A stretch of DNA of 64,000 bases from Ornithobacterium rhinotracheale DSM 15997 (GCF_000265465.1 NC_018016.1:2284001-2348000), one strand, 5' to 3'; shown: positions 15,325 to 22,628, counted from the first letter of the stretch. Numbers and translations are program-made. Notes: generated by a model not told the origin, from the sequence alone.

Positions 15325-15519
15325 TTATTTTTTAATCGTTAATGTTATACCTGTTCCGCTGCGTTTCAAGGTTCCAAACTTGCTGTAGGTGAAGTGAAAT
15401 TCCGCTAAATCTTCCAGTTTCAATTCCTCTGCGTGAATTTTAAAAGTGTCTTTCTCCTCTTTGACTGACGCTTTGAGGAAAAACTCTTGAACCATCTTTT
15501 TTGTTATTGTTTCGTTCAT
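15325..15519 (-). CDS. 64-residue phage early protein, unknown
   Basis: Begins MNETITKKMVQEFFLKASVK; charged, mixed helix and strand, ending in beta-like TGITLTIKK. Five bases separate it from the Acb2-like gene downstream. No family recognised; an anti-defence partner is possible from position only. Confidence 0.55.
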   Translation of the reverse strand: MNETITKKMVQEFFLKASVKEEKDTFKIHAEELKLEDLAEFHFTYSKFGTLKRSGTGITLTIKK

Positions 15520-15534
15520 GATTTTTATTCTTTT

Positions 15535-15957
15535 TTAGATATATATTAAAAATTCTGATAGTGGAGGAGGATAGAGACCCCATTTATCTATTTTCCCTTC
15601 TCCGTCTACTCTCATTATTACATAGTCCCCAAAACCTGTATCTCCTGGACACATTATTTTTGGTACATAGCCACTAATTTTAGTTATTACTTCCTTATTT
15701 TCATCTAAAAGGGTATAAGTTCCGTTATCGCATACTTTGTAATGAATTTTTGCTGTCTTGCCCTTTTCCCAATTGACAATAATTCCTTTGTCTATATCAA
15801 TTAATGGCTTCCAAAAAGCTCCTTCCCTGCATGGAATCAAATCTCCATTAGTGTCTTCAATCCCATCTACAGTGGCATCTTCCCAATATCTCGCGCCACA
15901 TTCAGCTAAGAGATATTTTACATTTACTTTTTTTACTACTTCAAGTATTCTTATCAT
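15535..15957 (-). CDS. Conserved phage early protein, 140 residues, unknown
   Basis: Contains YLLAECGARYWEDATVDGIE, then PCREGAFWKPLIDIDKG and MCPGDTGFGDYVIM. The dense Trp/Tyr/Gly/Cys motifs look like a conserved globular beta-domain, and I have the impression that similar proteins occur in many Bacteroidota prophages and plasmids. Four Cys could bind a metal. Function unknown. Confidence 0.7.
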   Translation of the reverse strand: MIRILEVVKKVNVKYLLAECGARYWEDATVDGIEDTNGDLIPCREGAFWKPLIDIDKGIIVNWEKGKTAKIHYKVCDNGTYTLLDENKEVITKISGYVPKIMCPGDTGFGDYVIMRVDGEGKIDKWGLYPPPLSEFLIYI

Positions 15958-15969
15958 TGTATTTGTGTT

Positions 15970-16128
15970 TTAAAATTGTTTTAAAAAGTTTTTAAATGCT
16001 GTTTTTTCTTCTTCTGTAGCTACATCAAATGGCGTTACCCATTCTCCCTGTTCGTTCTGAATAAATGCTTTGCCATTTACTACATAATACTGGCTATGCA
16101 CACGCTGAATTTTAATTTTATTGCTCAT
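15970..16128 (-). CDS. 52-residue phage early protein, unknown
   Basis: MSNKIKIQRVHSQYYVVNGK followed by QGEWVTPFDVATEEEKTAFK. The ATG at 16128 is preferred to the upstream alternative at 16212 because it overlaps the preceding stop (TGA 16127-16125) as ATGA and has an A/G-rich leader. Small beta/helix protein of unknown role. Confidence 0.6.
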   Translation of the reverse strand: MSNKIKIQRVHSQYYVVNGKAFIQNEQGEWVTPFDVATEEEKTAFKNFLKQF

Positions 16129-16304
16129 CTTATTTCTGTTTGGATTGTGTATTGATATTTGTTTAATAACTCCTGCACTTTTGGCTGGTTGGCATCTTGC
16201 CAAGCCACGCACACAAAGCGTTTTCTTGCTTTCACAACGGCACCATGCTTATGCTTCAATACACAGTGCAGGTAATATCGTCTTGTGTTATCTTTTGAGC
16301 TCAT
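16125..16304 (-). CDS. 59-residue phage early protein, unknown
   Basis: MSSKDNTRRYYLHCVLKHKH, then VVKARKRFVCVAWQDANQPK. Basic, with His/Cys residues. It overlaps the upstream 99-residue gene by 17 bases and the next gene by ATGA, so the frame is under coding constraint in a packed operon. Function unknown. Confidence 0.6.
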   Translation of the reverse strand: MSSKDNTRRYYLHCVLKHKHGAVVKARKRFVCVAWQDANQPKVQELLNKYQYTIQTEIR

Positions 16305-16587
16305 ACAGTAAGTTTAAAAATTCACAATAAAGCCCTTTAAACTCCTTGGCATAGCGCTCCTCACTCTCAAAACCATCATCTGTTTTGCGGGCAAAGAAAT
16401 ATCCATATTCCCCCTCTCTTAGTACAGAAAACTCGGGCACATTCCACCCAAGTTTGCGTAGTGCCTCGAGATGAAATTTGTACTTTTCAATGGTCTGCTC
16501 GTTTTTTTGATGAAGCAAGCATCTGTCTACATGCGGCAAAAATTTATACAAACTATCTAGCCGCAATAAATTGAGAATATCTTTCAT
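16288..16587 (-). CDS. 99-residue phage early protein, unknown
   Basis: Begins MKDILNLLRLDSLYKFLPHV; helical first half, then an aromatic stretch GEYGYFFARKTDDG and a helical C-terminus. Its start overlaps the MuB-like stop by 4 bases (ATGA), so it is probably expressed with the transposition genes. No family recognised. Confidence 0.6.
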   Translation of the reverse strand: MKDILNLLRLDSLYKFLPHVDRCLLHQKNEQTIEKYKFHLEALRKLGWNVPEFSVLREGEYGYFFARKTDDGFESEERYAKEFKGLYCEFLNLLYELKR

Positions 16588-17504
16588 ATATATAAAGTGT
16601 TTAATAGTTCAACATTTACCGCTTGGTTGCTTTTTTCAGCTTCAGCAAAAGCATCTTTGATAATGATTTCTAAATCGCCAAAGTTTTGCACTCTTTTTTT
16701 TAGCCAATTAGCCACTGTTTGGCTAAGCTCCAATGTAGAGCAGATTTTATCTATATCTTCTGTTATATCTGTGATTAAATTTTCTCTTCTACCAAATCGA
16801 CGGGCAGTTTGTCTAAAATTTTGCTTGTTGCGCTCGTAGCCTTTTTTTAAAATTTCATTGATGCCCATTCCCACCAGCAGGAAGCCTACTTTTCCATCTA
16901 AGCCATCGGCCAAAGTCTTTATAATGTTAATGTAACCTGTCTTTTTGCCTATATGCTCGGCCTCATCTATGATTAAAATGGGGTTGTCGCACATCAATAG
17001 TTTTTTGACTACTTTTTTGATGATGGTTCCGGCAGTTCCAAAGGTTTCTACGCCTACCACTTCGCCAATATTCACGGCAAATTCTTTGGCATTTTCCACC
17101 GCCGAACAGGTTACGATAAAGGTGTTGTTGGGGTAGCGCGTAATGTATTGGCGCAGGGCGTGGGTTTTCCCGCTTCCGGTGTCGCCATCAATGGTGGCAC
17201 GCTCTCCGCTCTCGCGCACTTCTTTTATTTTGTTAATGATTTGCTGAAAGTTAGCGGTATCAAAATGCTGCCAATAGCTCACTCGAATATCTAAGCCTAT
17301 CGCTTTGGCAAGGCCTAAATAATACACATCTTTAATGGCTGTTTTGCCTATGTGCGTTTTACGCTGTAATATTTGATTTACATAGGTTAACCCCACACCG
17401 CTAATTTTTGCCACATCAGGCTGTTTGGCGCCGGTGTTTTCCATATAGCGCTCTACGGCTACTGGAATTTGCTCTGTTTTTTGAAAAATGCTTAATTTTG
17501 TCAT
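16584..17504 (-). CDS. Transposition target-choice ATPase, MuB-like (AAA+)
   Basis: 306 residues. An N-terminal helix-turn-helix (about 25-60, with QPDVAKISGVGLTYVNQIL) precedes an AAA+ core: Walker A GDTGSGKT (107-114), Walker B ILIIDEAEH (about 177-184). MuB-type proteins coat target DNA, choose the insertion site and activate the transposase. The gene follows the transposase gene by 24 bases in the same operon, the same A-B order as Mu. Confidence 0.88.
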   Translation of the reverse strand: MTKLSIFQKTEQIPVAVERYMENTGAKQPDVAKISGVGLTYVNQILQRKTHIGKTAIKDVYYLGLAKAIGLDIRVSYWQHFDTANFQQIINKIKEVRESGERATIDGDTGSGKTHALRQYITRYPNNTFIVTCSAVENAKEFAVNIGEVVGVETFGTAGTIIKKVVKKLLMCDNPILIIDEAEHIGKKTGYINIIKTLADGLDGKVGFLLVGMGINEILKKGYERNKQNFRQTARRFGRRENLITDITEDIDKICSTLELSQTVANWLKKRVQNFGDLEIIIKDAFAEAEKSNQAVNVELLNTLYI

Positions 17505-17528
17505 ATGGTTTTATTTTATAGGGCGGGA

Positions 17529-19679
17529 TTACCATTTGAAGTCCCGCTTTATTCTTTCTCTTTTTAGTTTTATCTTTTCTTTTTCGCTTAGGCTTTCACT
17601 TTCCTGCAATACCATTGCGGTGTTATAGCTCTTTTTATTTCCTCCCAGTTTCATTGCGTGGGAGTAAGGTAATTCGCTATAAATAGAGCCTATCTCATCT
17701 CTTAATGCATCTGCCTTTTCCTCGTGGGCAAGTTTTCGCTCATAATGTTTGCTCAGTGCTATATTCGTATCCATATCGGCCTCCGCGTGCGATTGTACGG
17801 CTAATTCGGCAGCAGGACAGCTCATAATGTATACATCGTCTAGCGTGTATAAGTCGGCCATTTCCTCGTCCCATACTATTTTTACATTCACGCGCTTGGC
17901 GTAACCTGTGGCCTTGGCCAAAATTTCCACCCCTGTGTTTACATAGTCTGGAATTTCAAATAAATAGGTTTGGCGGTTGTAGCCTGTTACCTTTTCCACT
18001 TTCACAAAGCCGCGCATATAGCTAATATCTGCCTGCGTATGATTGCCAAATAAGCGGCGCAATATGCGCTTATCCATATACTGGCATTCTATATGTTTTC
18101 TCTCACGAAATATCTTAGCTGGGATTAATTCTTTATTCCCTCGTCTTGGGCTATTATTCCACATTTTTACACACTCTTCAAATTGCAAAATAGCCTCCTC
18201 GTAGGTTGGTAATTCCTCTATTTCTAAATAATCAGGATTAGCCATGCCCTCAATACCTACTTTCCAGCTACTGCTCACCAAGTTTGGCAGTGCTTTGAGT
18301 GATTGTTTCACTAATCTGAAAGACATCTCCGCTGGGTTAGCCTGCGAGTTTCCTTTTTCTATCGTGCGCACCTTATGAAATACGAGGTTAAGGAGCGCCT
18401 TGCTCTCTTGGCTCGTGTAAGCGCCGTGGTTATCGCTCAGGAATTCAAACATCGTAAGCCCCTCGCTGTTTCTTACAGCCATTTTTAGGGCTTTTTCCAG
18501 CATTTCGTAAGTTTCCTCGTGGCCTTTTTTGCTCGCCACCGACCAACCTACTATACACTGGCTTGCCACATCGGTAATCATCATCACATAGAGCTTATAC
18601 ACTCTTTTCCCTACACGGTAAGCAAGTAGTCCAGAACCATCTGCGGTAAACAGCGAGTGGGCGTATTCTAGTTTTTTGGTAGGTACATAGGTTAAAACAT
18701 TCTTTTTATACCAGTCCTTGCCGTGTCTTTCTTTGCCCAAGAATTGATTATCCCAACGCGCTACATATTTATTATAAGTCCTGCGAGAGAGTGGCGCATA
18801 GCCCAGCTCTGTTATCATTGGGATATAGTAGTTATCATACAGCGCTGCCACGGATTGCTTACTCGTACCAAAAGGGTTCATATACGCCCCATACATCACG
18901 GCTTCGTGCGCATCAAAAGGCAAAATTTCGCCTGTGTTTTCATCTACCAGCTCGCATTTACCCACCACGCGGGCGTTATCATTGCCATATTTGGCAGAAA
19001 TCAAGTAATTTCTTTGCTCCGCAAGGCTTAATGGAAACTCGCTTATTTTGTTGCGTAAGCTATGGGCATTGCCTATGCTTAGCCCCTCTAAATTACGAGG
19101 TGCCAAAATCTCAGCACATAACTGCAAAAACTCTTGCTTTTGGCGTATGCCTAAATGCTTAAAATCCCCCAATTCATAATTGAGTTTAATGTAATTTAAC
19201 CAAGCCATTGCCTCTGCCAATTCCATTGCTTTGGTAGCGTTAAAGCCTACCGGCGCATGAAATTGGAAATATCGCATATTTTCCGCCGATATTTGCCCAC
19301 GCACCGCGCGCATAATTTCCTCTTTGGCATACTGCTTTAAATCTCTTTTCTCATCGGCTTGAAACTCCTTTAAAAGCTCTTTTAAAGCCTCCTTGGTGCC
19401 AAATTGCGAACGGTAGTGCTTAGGCACTCTATCCGGCAAAAAGTCGTAATCATAGTAAAACTGATGATTTATTCGAGCCCAGCGCCAAGCCTTTCCTGTT
19501 GCCGGAAAGGTGTCTCGGTTATGGTAACAAGCCGGAACGCTTTTTTTATATTTACTTCTTACAAATTTTAAGTAGTCATTTGACAGAGCACAAGTTTGAA
19601 CAACAAGGCGTTCAGAGACCCACAGCGTGTCGCCCTCTGTATTTTTTCTTATCAATATGTCGCCTTGTTGTAGTTGCAT
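17529..19679 (-). CDS. Transposase, MuA-like (DDE, rve core)
   Basis: 716 residues. N-terminal winged-helix/HTH region binds phage ends; the RNase H-like core carries the likely catalytic triad Asp347 (TADGSG), Asp416 (LSDNHGA) and Glu451 (NSQANPAEMSF), the last two 35 apart. The C-terminal part (LFGNHTQADISYMRG, then the beta-barrel) corresponds to the Mu-type C-terminal domain. It performs insertion and replicative transposition with the MuB-like protein. The start at 19679 faces a + strand promoter, so the two transcription units diverge here. Confidence 0.92.
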   Translation of the reverse strand: MQLQQGDILIRKNTEGDTLWVSERLVVQTCALSNDYLKFVRSKYKKSVPACYHNRDTFPATGKAWRWARINHQFYYDYDFLPDRVPKHYRSQFGTKEALKELLKEFQADEKRDLKQYAKEEIMRAVRGQISAENMRYFQFHAPVGFNATKAMELAEAMAWLNYIKLNYELGDFKHLGIRQKQEFLQLCAEILAPRNLEGLSIGNAHSLRNKISEFPLSLAEQRNYLISAKYGNDNARVVGKCELVDENTGEILPFDAHEAVMYGAYMNPFGTSKQSVAALYDNYYIPMITELGYAPLSRRTYNKYVARWDNQFLGKERHGKDWYKKNVLTYVPTKKLEYAHSLFTADGSGLLAYRVGKRVYKLYVMMITDVASQCIVGWSVASKKGHEETYEMLEKALKMAVRNSEGLTMFEFLSDNHGAYTSQESKALLNLVFHKVRTIEKGNSQANPAEMSFRLVKQSLKALPNLVSSSWKVGIEGMANPDYLEIEELPTYEEAILQFEECVKMWNNSPRRGNKELIPAKIFRERKHIECQYMDKRILRRLFGNHTQADISYMRGFVKVEKVTGYNRQTYLFEIPDYVNTGVEILAKATGYAKRVNVKIVWDEEMADLYTLDDVYIMSCPAAELAVQSHAEADMDTNIALSKHYERKLAHEEKADALRDEIGSIYSELPYSHAMKLGGNKKSYNTAMVLQESESLSEKEKIKLKRERIKRDFKW

Positions 19680-19694
19680 TTTATTATATCTTTG
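19665..19694 (+). promoter_or_regulatory. Promoter of first small cargo gene
   Basis: TTG (19665-19667) and TATCTTTG (19687-19694) are 19 bp apart, a good Bacteroidota promoter. It overlaps the first codons of the divergent transposase gene, so the two directions may interfere. Confidence 0.6.
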
Positions 19695-19707
19695 TAAAAA
19701 AACAATT

Positions 19708-20031
19708 ATGCTCTTATTTAAAATTTCTTATCTGTCGGATAAAAAATCACACACTTTCTCTGATGTAAAAAAGTTTATGACTTTAATGAACACTTTGCAC
19801 GCTGAGCGTTTTTTCGCGGAAGTGTACAAACACTCAAAAGAAGCTGCTCAACACGCTCCTGATTATCATTGCGTTCAATATCTTTGCTGGCATCTTCCTC
19901 CGAAATTTGAACACACTTTTCTGCTAAAATTCCAATGTGCAAATGCAGACGATATGGTCCTATTTTCAAGCTTATACCGGAATTTTTGCTCTTTATCCAG
20001 CTATACTTTTGAGTTGATTTCATTAGATTAA
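19708..20031 (+). CDS. 107-residue prophage cargo protein, unknown
   Basis: MLLFKISYLSDKKSHTFSDV, then MNTLHAERFFAEVYKHSKEA and HCVQYLCWHLPPKFEHTFLL. Cys/His-rich with several aromatic residues and no membrane segment. I take the ATG at 19708 because the promoter ends at 19694; a longer reading would start inside the divergent transposase gene. Unknown family. It sits in the transposase-repressor interval where transposable phages carry variable genes, often for superinfection exclusion or host defence. Confidence 0.6.
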   Translation: MLLFKISYLSDKKSHTFSDVKKFMTLMNTLHAERFFAEVYKHSKEAAQHAPDYHCVQYLCWHLPPKFEHTFLLKFQCANADDMVLFSSLYRNFCSLSSYTFELISLD

Positions 20032-20047
20032 ATATTTTTAAATTTTG

Positions 20048-20089
20048 TTCCCGCCGTGTACCTGCCTCACGGTGTATGCTTTTCGGGAA
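20048..20089. ncRNA. Structured element C (T-arm-like double hairpin)
   Basis: Outer stem TTCCCG (20048-20053) with CGGGAA (20084-20089); inner stem CCGTG (20054-20058) with CACGG (20068-20072), 9-base loop; 11-base linker on the 3' side (20073-20083). Same geometry as elements A and B with different stem bases. It starts 16 bases after the stop of the 107-residue gene. Confidence 0.6.
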
Positions 20090-20090
20090 A

Positions 20091-20115
20091 CCTAACGGAG
20101 TAGTTTTCCGTTAGG
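20091..20115. repeat. 9-bp inverted repeat beside element C
   Basis: CCTAACGGA (20091-20099) pairs with TCCGTTAGG (20107-20115) around 7 bases. A weaker relative, CCTTACG...CGTTAGG, follows element B at about 20658-20682. It may be an operator for the next promoter (20127-20134) or part of a larger folded unit with element C. Confidence 0.55.
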
Positions 20116-20126
20116 TGAAATTTCCA

Positions 20127-20134
20127 TACATTTG
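20127..20134 (+). promoter_or_regulatory. -7 box of the membrane-protein gene
   Basis: TACATTTG matches TAnnTTTG and lies 24 bases before the ATG at 20159. No clear -33 box is visible at 19-21 bp upstream. Confidence 0.45.
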
Positions 20135-20158
20135 TTGTGAACTATAAATTTTAATCGT

Positions 20159-20599
20159 ATGGAAAATAATCAGTTTTATGAAGCTGTAAATCAACTTTTA
20201 AAACTCAAAGAAAAAATACAATCCTTGCGAATAGATTTAGCCAAACACTTCGTCTCCGCCTCATCCGCCTTTCTTGCATTAATTGTCGCATTTGTCCAAG
20301 AAGAAGCTCGTGGTAATCTCTTTTTTGTGGTAGTATTCTCAACGGTATTATTGAGCATCCTTGCCTCGTCAACATTCCTAATAATCGCATTAAAGCAATT
20401 TCGTAGTATGGAGGAAGATTGGCAGGAATATATATCCAAACTCTCTCTCGGGTTAAATCATAATAAAACATTAGTAATCGCTTCAAAGTACGATAACTTG
20501 CTTTCCGTTTGCGAGTGGGTTTACTTATTTTCATTTATATTAAGTGTTTTACTTATTGTAATAGGTTCGTTCATCGGGTGTTTAACTTTTGATGTTTAG
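20159..20599 (+). CDS. Small membrane protein, prophage cargo
   Basis: 146 residues with three hydrophobic segments (about 33-48, 54-78 and 116-143) and a charged cytoplasmic-type loop between the second and third (QFRSMEEDWQEYISKLSLGL). The N-terminal helix is soluble and coiled-coil-like. No family recognised. A small inner-membrane protein with its own promoter, next to the immunity region, is a typical candidate for superinfection exclusion. Confidence 0.65.
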   Translation: MENNQFYEAVNQLLKLKEKIQSLRIDLAKHFVSASSAFLALIVAFVQEEARGNLFFVVVFSTVLLSILASSTFLIIALKQFRSMEEDWQEYISKLSLGLNHNKTLVIASKYDNLLSVCEWVYLFSFILSVLLIVIGSFIGCLTFDV

Positions 20600-20600
20600 T

Positions 20601-20640
20601 TCCCGCTGGGGGCTCGAACCTCAGTGCCTGCCTGTCGGGA
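20601..20640. ncRNA. Structured element B (T-arm-like double hairpin)
   Basis: Outer stem TCCCG (20601-20605) with CGGGA (20636-20640); inner stem CTGGGG (20606-20611) with CCTCAG (20619-20624), including one G-T pair that is a wobble only if the + strand is the RNA; loop GCTCGAA; 11-base linker (20625-20635). It begins one base after the stop of the membrane-protein gene. Confidence 0.6.
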
Positions 20641-20649
20641 GAAAATCAC

Positions 20650-20657
20650 TATATTTG
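20650..20657 (+). promoter_or_regulatory. -7 box of third small cargo gene
   Basis: TATATTTG is an exact TAnnTTTG match. The predicted leader of about 50 bases contains the imperfect repeat CCTTACG...CGTTAGG. Confidence 0.45.
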
Positions 20658-20713
20658 CCTTACGGCGAACCACTTCGTTAGGTTTGTGCTGTCTAATCAA
20701 AAATTATAGTGAT

Positions 20714-20962
20714 ATGAATAAATTTAATTATCATTGTTGCCTTAGATTTGGCTCTATTTCCTATGCTGAAAATGAAATTTGTTTAGAGGCTATTAAAAAT
20801 TTTCTCAAATCATTCCATTGTAATTCTTATGAAATTGAAGACCTCGGCGGCTTTTACGAAATTGAAATTAACTATGAAAATATTCATAAGCAGAAAGTCC
20901 TTAGATTTTCAGAGGCATTAATATATTTTTCGTTATTTCATAGAATTCAAATCATAGAGTAA
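20714..20962 (+). CDS. 82-residue prophage cargo protein, unknown
   Basis: MNKFNYHCCLRFGSISYAEN, then EIEDLGGFYEIEINYENIHK. A small alpha/beta protein with no signal or membrane segment. I take the ATG at 20714, not the in-frame GTG at 20624, which lies inside element B and before the promoter. It converges with the 86-residue gene on the other strand, 5 bases away. Function unknown. Confidence 0.6.
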   Translation: MNKFNYHCCLRFGSISYAENEICLEAIKNFLKSFHCNSYEIEDLGGFYEIEINYENIHKQKVLRFSEALIYFSLFHRIQIIE

Positions 20963-20967
20963 TTATT

Positions 20968-21228
20968 TTACTCCTTTGGAGTTATTGGCACATAAACATA
21001 TCCCTGAGAGATTACCTTAGGTTTTATCGCTGCTTTTGTTATAAATTTTGCTTTCATCGCAAAGGCCTTTTTTTCTCCCTCAGCCAGTGGCTCTTTGTGC
21101 GTGTAGCAGAGAATAGGCTTTAACGCTCCAGTATTCGCATTTTCTATTACCAAATAGAGATTGCAAGCCTCCTTATTATTTAATTCTTTGTGGAGCTTTC
21201 TTAGTAGTTTCTTCGCTTTCTTTGTCAT
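20968..21228 (-). CDS. 86-residue basic phage protein, unknown
   Basis: MTKKAKKLLRKLHKELNNKE, then a beta-rich half with LYLVIENANTGALKPILCYT and GYVYVPITPKE. Very basic N-terminus suggests nucleic-acid contact. It is in the regulatory operon led by the Ner-like gene. No family recognised. Confidence 0.6.
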   Translation of the reverse strand: MTKKAKKLLRKLHKELNNKEACNLYLVIENANTGALKPILCYTHKEPLAEGEKKAFAMKAKFITKAAIKPKVISQGYVYVPITPKE

Positions 21229-21239
21229 AATTAAATTTT

Positions 21240-21413
21240 TTAAATCCCTAAATACCTTTCAATATCACTATAATTAGCCTCTCTATAACGGGAGTAAACC
21301 CCGACACCGAACACACACAGCGTTTCCCTCACCATTGAGAGCCTCACATCATTCCATCTAGCGCATACTTCTACTTTTACGCTAAACACTTTTTTTAATA
21401 ACCACTTTTTCAT
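21240..21413 (-). CDS. 57-residue phage protein, unknown
   Basis: MKKWLLKKVFSVKVEVCARW, then VFGVGVYSRYREANYSDIER. The ATG at 21413 lies 4 bases from the stop of the Ner-like gene and the next gene begins 12 bases beyond its stop, so it fits a continuous operon. Function unknown. Confidence 0.5.
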   Translation of the reverse strand: MKKWLLKKVFSVKVEVCARWNDVRLSMVRETLCVFGVGVYSRYREANYSDIERYLGI

Positions 21414-21416
21414 TTT

Positions 21417-21602
21417 TTATTGATTTATAAGTTTCTCTAATTCCTGTTTTATTTTAAGCCCTTTGCCTCTGATAGGCATTCTTTCGCCTCGTGCAATTTG
21501 TCCAATATATATAGGCGAAGTATTAAAGGCTTCCGCCAGCTTTTGGTAAGGCGTCTGATGTTTTTCTTTGATAGCCTTGGCGAGTGTTTTATTTTTATTC
21601 AT
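21417..21602 (-). CDS. Ner/Cro-like DNA-binding regulator
   Basis: 61 residues with a helix-turn-helix in YQKLAEAFNTSPIYIGQIAR (about 19-38). It is transcribed away from the S24 repressor across a 57-bp region, the same layout as ner and c in Mu. Such proteins shut off the repressor promoter and set the lysis/lysogeny switch and early transcription. The 15-bp repeats in and beside the shared region (21634-21690) are its likely targets or those of the repressor. Confidence 0.72.
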   Translation of the reverse strand: MNKNKTLAKAIKEKHQTPYQKLAEAFNTSPIYIGQIARGERMPIRGKGLKIKQELEKLINQ

Positions 21603-21633
21603 ACCTTTGCTTTAAATTGACAATGCAAATACA

Positions 21634-21690
21634 CAAACTTATTTGAAACACACAAACAAATGAGAGACAAAAAATCAAACTTATTTGAAA
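21634..21690. promoter_or_regulatory. Candidate operators of the lysogeny switch
   Basis: CAAACTTATTTGAAA occurs exactly twice, at 21634-21648 and 21676-21690. The copies start 42 bp apart, four helical turns, so both lie on the same DNA face. Each contains the inverted half-sites CAAA and TTTG. A further ACACAAAC motif is repeated at 21631 and 21650. The first copy lies between the divergent genes; the second covers codons 6-10 of the repressor. Confidence 0.6.
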
Positions 21691-22628
21691 AAATAATACA
21701 AATATCTGAGTACTACGGATATAATTCTATAAACGATTTTTCAATAAACGGCTTAGGTTATACCTCTTCCGAAAAGATTAATAGACTTAAAGACCCAAAT
21801 AAGAAACCATCAATAGACATAATAAATGATATTTCAAATAAGTTTGAAATTAATCTTAATTGGCTTTTAAATGATATAGGAGAAATGGTGATTGGGCAAA
21901 AACCAAATGTGCAAAAAAAGTTATACAATAAAAGTATAACTCAAAGTATAACCAAAAGTGTAACAAACGAAAAATTCAAAAAAGGTTACACTTCGGAAAA
22001 AGAGGAAAAAACCAAAAATGCAGAAAATACTAACAAAAAAAATGTTAGTATAAATGTTAGTGAAAATGTTAGAAAACGAAATGTGCAAAATTTACTAACA
22101 AATGAAGAGGAAAACGAGAATGTTGCTTTTTTCAATGAGGAAGAAAGGGCTTATGCTATCAGTAGCCTGCCCACTAATCGCAAAACACGAGATGCGCTTA
22201 GCCATATACAAGAAGTGCCTCTGTATAATTTTGAGGCCACTATGGGGCTAAAAGAGCTTTTTTCCGGCGGTAAATCTTCCGCCGCAATATTAGACACCAT
22301 TAAGATCCCTAACCTGCCTAAATGCGACGGGGCTATCTTTGTTACAGGAGATAGTATGTATCCGCTGCTTAAAAGCGGCGATATTGTTTTATATAAAGAA
22401 ATGCCCTTAGATTCAATTTTTTACGGAGAAATGTACTTACTATCCTATCGTGTAGATGAGTGGGAAGAATATATTACCGTTAAATATGTTCAAAAATCCG
22501 AGTTAGGGGGAGAGTATTTAAAACTTGTAAGCCAAAACCAGCACCTCCAGCCAAAAGATGTACTGGCAAGGGATATAAGCGCCATCGCCTTAATAAAAGC
22601 CTCAATAAGGATAAATACAATGATGTAA
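21660..22628 (+). CDS. Phage repressor, HTH plus S24/LexA-like C-terminal domain
   Basis: 322 residues. Residues 1-75 form an XRE-like DNA-binding domain (IINDISNKFEINLNWLLND). A low-complexity linker (about 85-165) is rich in N, K, T and V. Residues 205-322 are an S24 peptidase domain: Ser232 in TGDSMYP and Lys275 in YITVKYVQ form the expected catalytic dyad, so induction by RecA-stimulated self-cleavage is likely. It maintains lysogeny. The linker DNA contains a symmetrical set of short repeats (see the repeat entry). Confidence 0.85.
   Translation: MRDKKSNLFEKIIQISEYYGYNSINDFSINGLGYTSSEKINRLKDPNKKPSIDIINDISNKFEINLNWLLNDIGEMVIGQKPNVQKKLYNKSITQSITKSVTNEKFKKGYTSEKEEKTKNAENTNKKNVSINVSENVRKRNVQNLLTNEEENENVAFFNEEERAYAISSLPTNRKTRDALSHIQEVPLYNFEATMGLKELFSGGKSSAAILDTIKIPNLPKCDGAIFVTGDSMYPLLKSGDIVLYKEMPLDSIFYGEMYLLSYRVDEWEEYITVKYVQKSELGGEYLKLVSQNQHLQPKDVLARDISAIALIKASIRINTMM
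21920..22100. repeat. Two symmetrical heptamer/hexamer repeat clusters inside the repressor gene
   Basis: Cluster 1: GTTATAC (21920), then GTATAAC (21934), GTATAAC (21946), GTGTAAC (21958) with 12-bp period, then GTTACAC (21985). Cluster 2: CTAACA (22030), then TGTTAG at 22043, 22055 and 22067 with 12-bp period, then CTAACA (22095). Each cluster is one reversed copy, 7 bases, three forward copies, about 20 bases, one reversed copy. They encode the N/K/S/T/V-rich linker. Confidence 0.7.

Noticed and set aside
16129-16212. Upstream start for the 52-residue gene
   Set aside because: The extension runs over the 59-residue gene in another frame; the ATGA overlap at 16125-16128 marks the true start.
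20624-20713. Extended start (GTG 20624) for the 82-residue gene
   Set aside because: It starts inside element B and upstream of the -7 box at 20650; the ATG at 20714 is more plausible.
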